Assembly: GCA_016927095.1 (NCBI GenBank)
Contig: JAFGNI010000310.1
Coordinates: 1 to 7,358, forward strand
Length of the DNA stretch: 7,358 bases
Direction: 5' to 3'
Source of the DNA: Anaerolineae bacterium
GTDB lineage: Bacteria > Chloroflexota > Anaerolineae > B4-G1 > SLSP01
Shown: piece after piece, positions 6,137 through 7,358 of the stretch
How positions within the stretch are numbered: the stretch's first letter is position 1
Layout: each line of letters starts with the position of its first letter
Notes under the pieces: model-generated
Told to the model about the DNA's origin: nothing
Seen by the model: only the letters and a program-made list of their open reading frames with translations
The model's database searches: none
Made by a program: the position numbers and the translations under genes

Positions 6137-7358
6137 GTGACATCGCCGGACCCAACAGCGGAAGCGCGAAGGCGCACAATTCATACGGCACCTGCGCCTT
6201 ACGAGTTCGCGCTGATAGAGGAGACCAACAGCGCCAAGCCTTGGGCCGTGGCGGCGCTCTTCCTGGCGTTTCTCGGGCTGCTCCTCCAAAGTCGCGCTCT
6301 GCTCGCCGCGGCGTCAATGCTCGGGACGAGTCTACTCACGGCATGGATCTGGGCCAAGCTTAGCTTCCACGGGCTTCAGTACGAGCGGGACTTCTGTGAT
6401 GCCGATGGGCAGCGAGGTTACGGAACCGAGATACGCGCTTTCCTCGGTGAGACGGTGACCCTGACCCTTAGGGTGCGCAATCGCAAGCTGCTTCCGCTCA
6501 GCTGGCTGCGCTCCATCGACATCTTTCCTGCAGACCTCCCTGTAGAAGGCGCCAACGTGATCTTCAACCGCGGCACACATCAGGGGGAGCTATCAGCCTT
6601 CTGGAGGCCCGGGGCCTATGAGACGCTCGAGCGCGACTTCACCATCCATTGCACGGAACGCGGGTACGCCTCCTTCGGACCTGTCACATTGTCCACGGGC
6701 GACGGGTTCGGGTGGTTCGAGCGCCGGGCGAGGCTTCGCGGGGAGCACCGGCTGATCATCTATCCGCGGCTCTACACCCCTGAGGCTCTTGGGCTGCCCG
6801 CCAAGAACCCGTTCGGCGACCGAGTTTCGGAGCAGCGTCTCTTCGAGGATCCCCTCCGCACTGCCGGAGTACGCGACTGGCACCCCGGCGATAGATTGAG
6901 CCGCGTCCACTGGCGCGCGTCGGCAAAGCAGCAACACCTCCTCAGCCGTGTCTATGAACCGAGCGAAGACCCCCAGATCCAGATCGTACTCAACGTCGCA
7001 ACGCTCGAACGACACTGGGAAGGTGTCTTCACCGAGAAGCACGAACAGGCGATAAGTGTTGCCGCGACCCTCGCCTACCTGGCTAACGGGATGCGCATGC
7101 CGGTCGGCCTGCTGGCAAACTGCTATCTGCCTGGAAGCGACCAGGTCATACGCCTCTTGCCCGGGCGTAGCCAAGCGCAGTTGATGAACATCCTGGAGGC
7201 GCTGGCCGCTGCCACACCCTATGCCAGCCAGCCTCTGGAAGACTTCGTGATGCGATGGGCACCGGGCTTGCCGTGGGGGGCCACGATCGCCTTGGTCACA
7301 GTCGTTACGTATCCTGGGCTGTGGGAGGCTTTGCGCGAGCTTGCCCTGGCAGGCCGCA
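6137..7358 (+). CDS. DUF58 domain membrane protein (3' truncated by window edge)
   Basis: An open frame runs from GTG at 6137 to the right edge, giving 407 residues without a stop. The N-terminal 35 residues are polar and probably cytoplasmic. Two hydrophobic segments follow (about 36-50 and 54-74), forming a short membrane hairpin, then a beta-rich region (about 96-215) and the DUF58 signature GVRDWHPGDRLSRVHWRASA (244-263). A von Willebrand A-like region comes after it. Where many such folds have a DxSxS metal site, this protein reads IVLNVAT (283-289), so a MIDAS site seems absent. DUF58 proteins are the usual partners of MoxR ATPases, often with a transglutaminase-like membrane protein next. 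The GTG start lies in the same frame as the MoxR gene, 2 codons after its TAG stop, with only a weak ribosome binding site (CGGA). No better start is seen before the membrane segments. Function is not established for this family. Confidence 0.9.
   Translation, partial: MTSPDPTAEARRRTIHTAPAPYEFALIEETNSAKPWAVAALFLAFLGLLLQSRALLAAASMLGTSLLTAWIWAKLSFHGLQYERDFCDADGQRGYGTEIRAFLGETVTLTLRVRNRKLLPLSWLRSIDIFPADLPVEGANVIFNRGTHQGELSAFWRPGAYETLERDFTIHCTERGYASFGPVTLSTGDGFGWFERRARLRGEHRLIIYPRLYTPEALGLPAKNPFGDRVSEQRLFEDPLRTAGVRDWHPGDRLSRVHWRASAKQQHLLSRVYEPSEDPQIQIVLNVATLERHWEGVFTEKHEQAISVAATLAYLANGMRMPVGLLANCYLPGSDQVIRLLPGRSQAQLMNILEALAAATPYASQPLEDFVMRWAPGLPWGATIALVTVVTYPGLWEALRELALAGR

Noticed and set aside
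6593..7174. Antisense open frame of 193 codons at the right end
   Set aside because: It is opposite the DUF58 gene, whose + strand frame stays open to the edge and carries the DUF58 signature.

Overview
The window looks like a compact, GC-rich (roughly 60% by eye) bacterial chromosome segment. Six genes all lie on the + strand with gaps of only 6 to 41 bp. Both outer genes are cut by the window edges. Gene content (sugar-processing enzymes next to a MoxR/DUF58 pair) and base composition would suit a Chloroflexota-like or similar GC-rich environmental bacterium. That placement is a weak inference, because no rRNA or marker gene is present.

Layout: (1) 2-709, the C-terminal end of a GH39-type glycosidase whose beta-sandwich plus fibronectin-III tail closely resembles the C-terminus of alpha-L-iduronidase; (2) 720-1802, a DUF2961/GH172-family glycosidase; (3) 1823-2794, an NAD-dependent extended-SDR sugar epimerase/dehydratase/dehydrogenase; (4) 2813-3706, a fumarylacetoacetate hydrolase (FAH) family enzyme of the sugar-acid/diketo-acid type; (5) 3748-5181, a DUF5060-DUF4038-DUF5605 type clan-A-like glycosidase; (6) 5192-6130, a MoxR-family AAA+ ATPase; (7) 6137 to the right edge, a DUF58 membrane-anchored protein. 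Counting the truncated one, that is seven coding regions.

The first five genes read as a carbohydrate catabolic operon. Three unrelated glycosidases, of which the two complete ones lack signal peptides, would release unusual monosaccharides (candidates are uronic acids, furanoses or branched sugars) inside the cell. An SDR and an FAH-family enzyme could then oxidise a sugar and cleave or hydrolyse the resulting keto-acid. The substrate cannot be read from the sequence. The MoxR-DUF58 pair is a well-known conserved two-gene unit. It follows the last glycosidase after only 10 bp, with its ribosome binding site overlapping the upstream stop codon, so it may be co-transcribed even though no functional link is known.

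I saw no RNA genes, mobile elements, CRISPR arrays, long repeats or convincing terminators. No intergenic stretch is longer than 41 bp.
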